Origin: Pseudogemmobacter sp044142105
GTDB lineage: Bacteria; Pseudomonadota; Alphaproteobacteria; Rhodobacterales; Rhodobacteraceae
NCBI RefSeq assembly: GCF_044142105.1
Contig: NZ_JBGTYM010000003.1
Coordinates: 248,001-312,000 of the forward strand
Reading direction: 5' to 3'
DNA: 64,000 nt
Part shown: in pieces, positions 60,598 through 64,000 of the stretch
Layout of the letters: every line of letters begins with the position of its first letter
Numbering within the stretch: the first letter of the stretch is position 1
Program-made: the position numbers and the translations under genes
The notes under the pieces: model-generated
The model's database searches: none
What the model was told of the DNA's origin: nothing
Seen by the model: only the letters and a program-made list of their open reading frames with translations

Positions 60598-61779
60598 ATG
60601 TCCGAAGTTCCAGCCCAGACCGCCCGCGACACCACTCTGCTGCATGCCGGCCGCGCCGAAGGCAAGGGACCGGTCAATACGCCGGTTCATCGCGCCTCGA
60701 CCATCCTGTTCGACAGTGTGGCCGAGCTTGAGACGGCCAAGGCCGCCCGTTTCGCCAAGGGCACATTGTTCTACGGCCGCTTCGGCACGCCAGACACCTT
60801 CGCCTTCGAGGATGCCGTCTCGGTGCTGGAAGCCGGTGTCGCGACTGTGGCCGTGCCCTCGGGCCTTGCTGCCTGCGTACTGCCGCTGGTGGCCTTCCTC
60901 AAGCCCGGCGATCATGTCCTGGTGGCGGACACGATCTATGAACCGACCCGCACCAGCCTGAACGCCTTCATCGCCCGCAACGGCGTGGCGGTGGAATATG
61001 TCGATCCGCGCGCCGATCTGGCGCCGCTCTTGCGGCCGGAAACGCGGATGATCTATCTTGAGAGCCCCGGCTCGCTGACCTTCGAATTGCAGGATCTTCC
61101 TGCCGTCGCGGCGCTGGCGAAGGGCAGGGGGATTGTCACCGTCTGCGACAATACCTGGGCCACCGGCTATTTCTGCCAGCCGCTCGCGCTGGGGATCGAC
61201 ATCGTCGTGCAGGCGGCGACCAAATATATCGTCGGCCATTCCGATGCGATGCTGGGCACCGTGACCGTGGCCGATGCCGCGCTGCACAAGCCGCTGCGCG
61301 AGGCCGCGAACTGGCTGGGCCATGCGGTCGCGCCGGATGCTATCTATCTTGGCGCGCGCGGTCTGCGCAGTTTGGGCGCGCGGCTGAAACAGCACCACGC
61401 CACCGGGCTTGAACTGGCCCGCTGGCTGGAAACCCAACCCGGCATCGCCCGCGTCCTGCATCCCGGCCTGGCCTCGCATCCCGATCACGCCATCTTCCGC
61501 CGCGATTTCCGCGGGGCTTCGGGCCTGTTCTCGGTGCTGCTTGACACGACCGACCGCGCCATTGCCAGCCGCTTTGCAGACAGCCTGGCGCTGTTCGGCC
61601 TGGGCTTCTCCTGGGGCGGCTTTGAAAGCCTGGTGCTGCCGGGCGACCCGGCGCATGCGCGCACAGCGACCGTCTGGACCGAAAAGCGACAGCTGGTCCG
61701 GCTGCATGCCGGGCTTGAGGACCCGGCCGATCTGCGCGCCGATCTGGCGCAGGCGCTGGTCCGCTGCTTCCCGACCTGA
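60598..61779 (+). CDS. metC: Cystathionine beta-lyase-like PLP enzyme
   Basis: 393 residues of the Cys/Met metabolism PLP family. N-terminal TTLLHAGRAEGKGPVNTPVHRAST and the YGRFGTPDTFAFEDAVSVLE stretch (cofactor phosphate contacts) are typical. The Asp that contacts the pyridine ring is in VCDNTWATGYF near 180, and the Schiff-base Lys in AATKYIVGHSDAM near 208. It would cleave cystathionine or a related thioether or cysteine conjugate. GGAG six bases before the ATG sets the start. It heads an operon with a TAXI TRAP transporter, so the substrate may be imported. Confidence 0.85.
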   Translation: MSEVPAQTARDTTLLHAGRAEGKGPVNTPVHRASTILFDSVAELETAKAARFAKGTLFYGRFGTPDTFAFEDAVSVLEAGVATVAVPSGLAACVLPLVAFLKPGDHVLVADTIYEPTRTSLNAFIARNGVAVEYVDPRADLAPLLRPETRMIYLESPGSLTFELQDLPAVAALAKGRGIVTVCDNTWATGYFCQPLALGIDIVVQAATKYIVGHSDAMLGTVTVADAALHKPLREAANWLGHAVAPDAIYLGARGLRSLGARLKQHHATGLELARWLETQPGIARVLHPGLASHPDHAIFRRDFRGASGLFSVLLDTTDRAIASRFADSLALFGLGFSWGGFESLVLPGDPAHARTATVWTEKRQLVRLHAGLEDPADLRADLAQALVRCFPT

Positions 61780-61881
61780 TCGTCGCCCGTCCCCGCAAAG
61801 CCAGGGGCGCGCGATCCGACGACTTCAAGACCCGCAACGACCGCACCCGCCAGACGGGGCACCAACAGGAAAGGCAGACGA

Positions 61882-62868
61882 ATGAACTTCTTCTCCAGAA
61901 CAGGCCTCAGCCTTGCGCTCGGCCTTGGCCTGGCGGCGGGCGCCGCCAATGCCCAGACCACCAACCTCGAATGGGCCTCGGGCTCGCCGGGCGGCAGCTG
62001 GTTCACCATCGTGACCGGCCTGTCCAACATCATCATGGAAAAGAACCCCGATATCGCGATCCGCGTCGTACCGGGCGGCGGGCGGGACAACCCGACCATG
62101 ATCGACGGCGGCATCAGCCAGATGGGCATGGGGATCGATTTTCTCGCCGCCGCCGCCGCCAAGGGCGAAGAGCCCTATACCAAACCGCATGTCGGCCTGA
62201 CCTCGATGGGCGGCACCTGGGCCCCGGCCGAGTTCCACATCATCGTCGATGCCTCGGAAACCCGGACGCTTGGCGAGATTCTGGCGGACCCGGCGGTCAA
62301 GGTCGGCACCTCGCCCAAGGCGACCTCGGAAGAGCTGACCCTGCAGCGGGCGCTCGCCTTCTATGAAAACAGCGCCAACAAGGTCTCGGCTGGCGGCGGT
62401 GCGGTGATCAACGGTACCTATACCCAGCTTGTTTCGGCCTTCGATGACGGCCAGATCGACGTGATCTTTGGCGCCGGTTCGGTGCCGACCGGCATCGCGC
62501 TCGAGGTTGAAAACGGCCGTCGCGCGGCGAAGCTGATCGCCATGGACGCGCCGCTGATGGATTACCTGTCCGCGACCTATGGCTATGGCAAGGGCGTCAT
62601 TCCCGCCGGCAGCTACGAGAAGCTGCAAGAGGCGGGCGCGGGCGACATCCCGGTGACGACGCTCGAGGCACTGATCCTCGTGCATGAAAGCGTGCCGGAA
62701 GACGTGGTCTACCGCATGACCAAATCCCTGATCGAGAACCGCGACCGCTTCCCGAACATCTACAAGGTTCTGGCGAAATACGACCCCGCCATCGCCTGGC
62801 AAAACCAGCCCGTGCCGCTGCATCCGGGCGCTGAGAAGGCCTATAAAGAACTCGGCTTCATGAAGTAA
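61882..62868 (+). CDS. TAXI-family TRAP transporter substrate-binding protein
   Basis: 328 residues with a Sec signal peptide (MNFFSRTGLSLALGLGLAAG, cut near ANAQ). The mature start LEWASGSPGGSWFTIVTGLSNIIM and VVPGGGRDNPTMIDGG are the TAXI family hallmarks. It binds an unknown ligand in the periplasm and passes it to the fused permease downstream; the preceding lyase gene suggests a sulfur-containing or amino-acid-like ligand, which is inference. Confidence 0.9.
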   Translation: MNFFSRTGLSLALGLGLAAGAANAQTTNLEWASGSPGGSWFTIVTGLSNIIMEKNPDIAIRVVPGGGRDNPTMIDGGISQMGMGIDFLAAAAAKGEEPYTKPHVGLTSMGGTWAPAEFHIIVDASETRTLGEILADPAVKVGTSPKATSEELTLQRALAFYENSANKVSAGGGAVINGTYTQLVSAFDDGQIDVIFGAGSVPTGIALEVENGRRAAKLIAMDAPLMDYLSATYGYGKGVIPAGSYEKLQEAGAGDIPVTTLEALILVHESVPEDVVYRMTKSLIENRDRFPNIYKVLAKYDPAIAWQNQPVPLHPGAEKAYKELGFMK

Positions 62869-62875
62869 CCGGAGG

Positions 62876-62906
62876 GGTGGAGGGTCGCGCCGCGCGGCCC
62901 TCCACC
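62876..62906 (+). other. Intercistronic hairpin after the TAXI binding-protein gene
   Basis: GGTGGAGGG (62876-62884) pairs with CCCTCCACC (62898-62906), starting eight bases past the stop. No T-run follows. It is the same arrangement as after the two other binding-protein genes in the window. Confidence 0.6.
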
Positions 62907-62936
62907 AGCTCGTGACAGGGACAGGGAACGGACGAC

Positions 62937-64000
62937 ATGAGAAAACTCAGCGGACCGGTAAGCTACGGCGTTTCGATCTGGCTGGCCGGGATGGCCATGC
63001 TGCATTTCTGGTTCACCATCGGGGGCTATCCACCGCCGCTGGAGCTGGCCTCGCTGCACCTCATGCTGGCGGTGCCACCGATCTTCCTGCTCTATCCCGC
63101 AACGCCGAAATCGCCGATCGACCACCCTACACTGCTTGACTGGGGTCTTGCACTGCTTGCGATCCTGCCAAGCCTGTACATCTGGCTCGATCCCGATCGC
63201 GTCTACAACCGCAGCGCCTATATCGACCCGCTCAGCATGACCGAGATGGTCCTTGGCGTGGCGATGACGGTCCTCGTTCTGGAAGCCGTGCGCCGTGCGC
63301 TGTCGGTGGTGCTGTCGATCCTGGTCTGCGTGGTCATCCTTTACATGGTCGTCTGCAACCTGCTGCCGGGCATCTGGTATTACCGCGACCTGCCGACGAT
63401 GCAGATCGTCGACATCCTTTATCTGATGAACGGTTCGGGCCTTTACGGCCAGCTTACCGGCATCTCGGCCACGATCGTCGCCACTTTCCTGATCTTCGGC
63501 GCCTTCCTTCAGGCCAGCGGCATGGGCAACCTGTTCATGAATGTCGGCACCTTCGTCGCCGGGCGCTATTCCGGCGGCCCTGCCAAGGTCGTTGTGGTGG
63601 AATCCGGCCTCTTCGGCATGACCAGCGGCTCCTCGGTCGCCAATGTCGTCGTCACCGGCGCCGTCACCATCCCCGAGATGAAGCGCATGGGCTTTCCCCC
63701 CGCTATGGCCGGCGGGATCGAGGCTGCGGCCTCGGTCGGCGGGCTGATCATGCCGCCCATCATGGGCGCTGCCGCCTTCGTCATGGCAGAGATGATCTCG
63801 GTGCCCTATGTCGACATCGTTGCCGCCGCCGCCATCGGGGCCGTCCTTTATTATCTGGGCGTGTTCGTCTCGGTGCATTTCATGGCGCGCAAGCTGGGCA
63901 TCAAGGCGCTGCCCAAGGAAGAGATCGCCACCTTCCGCGACGTGCTGCGCGACATCCACTTCGCGATCCCGCTGATCGTGCTTCTGGTGCTCATGAGCCA
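62937..64000 (+). CDS. TRAP transporter fused permease (TAXI type), partial
   Basis: At least 354 residues, running off the window; the family is usually about 650. The first part has four membrane helices of the DctQ-like section, then the DctM-like part with FGAFLQASGMGNLFMNVGTFVAGR, ESGLFGMTSGSSVANVVVTGAVTIPEM and GLIMPPIMGAAAFVMAEMI. It is the membrane component for the TAXI binding protein 68 bases upstream. Confidence 0.9.
   Translation, partial: MRKLSGPVSYGVSIWLAGMAMLHFWFTIGGYPPPLELASLHLMLAVPPIFLLYPATPKSPIDHPTLLDWGLALLAILPSLYIWLDPDRVYNRSAYIDPLSMTEMVLGVAMTVLVLEAVRRALSVVLSILVCVVILYMVVCNLLPGIWYYRDLPTMQIVDILYLMNGSGLYGQLTGISATIVATFLIFGAFLQASGMGNLFMNVGTFVAGRYSGGPAKVVVVESGLFGMTSGSSVANVVVTGAVTIPEMKRMGFPPAMAGGIEAAASVGGLIMPPIMGAAAFVMAEMISVPYVDIVAAAAIGAVLYYLGVFVSVHFMARKLGIKALPKEEIATFRDVLRDIHFAIPLIVLLVLMS

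Noticed and set aside
1..64000. CRISPR arrays, tRNA and rRNA genes
   Set aside because: No regularly spaced repeats and no tRNA-like or rRNA-like conserved stretches were noticed when reading both strands.

Overview
The window looks like a high-GC alphaproteobacterial chromosome or large replicon. The overall gene style suggests Rhodobacterales (Paracoccus/Rhodobacter-like), but that is inference. No rRNA, tRNA or CRISPR array was seen. It is an accessory, catabolic stretch: nearly every block pairs a transporter with oxidoreductases and a local regulator.

Layout. (1) 1-4042: end of an AraC-type regulator, a NIPSNAP-like protein, pobA and a QuiC-like dehydratase fusion, which together feed protocatechuate. 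(2) 4039-12713: divergent epimerase and FAD oxidoreductase/SDR genes around an IclR-like operator, then a LysR regulator, a DctPQM TRAP transporter and a class III aminotransferase. (3) 12714-13863: a decayed MFS gene and an IS6-family scrap. (4) 13864-20426 (minus): a zinc alcohol dehydrogenase followed by a GlpVPQST-like ABC importer with two ATPases. (5) 20427-40880: the most interesting part. It holds a sigma-54 factor gene (rpoN), an AcoR-like regulator that lacks the GAFTGA loop, six genes I cannot assign, and a binuclear-iron monooxygenase operon (mimABCD, secondary alcohol dehydrogenase, amidohydrolase, DUF59 protein, GroEL-like mimG, second alcohol dehydrogenase). The operon is preceded by an upstream activator-like repeat cluster, an IHF site and a -24/-12 promoter. 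A second AcoR-type activator with intact GAFTGA and an unknown 164-residue protein follow. (6) 41098-44394: divergent oxyR-katG. (7) 44395-44993: IS6 and IS3 scraps. (8) 45080-55142: AraC regulator, Dpp-like ABC transporter, GMC alcohol oxidoreductase and aldehyde dehydrogenase. (9) 55888-59099: methyltransferase, FeeM/LuxI-like acyltransferase and a membrane histidine kinase. (10) 59130-64000: IS5-like scrap, AhpD-like protein, cystathionine beta-lyase-like enzyme and a TAXI TRAP transporter that runs off the window. Blocks 9 and 10 are separate units; the two genes flanking 60047-60597 share a 27-bp operator.

How it fits together. The monooxygenase probably hydroxylates a small alkane, ketone or phenol. 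The alcohol dehydrogenases take the product onward, the chaperonin folds the large subunit, and katG/oxyR handles peroxide leakage. The island carries its own sigma-54, a competent bacterial enhancer-binding protein and a matching promoter, so it could work as a self-contained expression unit. The unassigned genes between rpoN and mimA are the best candidates for something undescribed.
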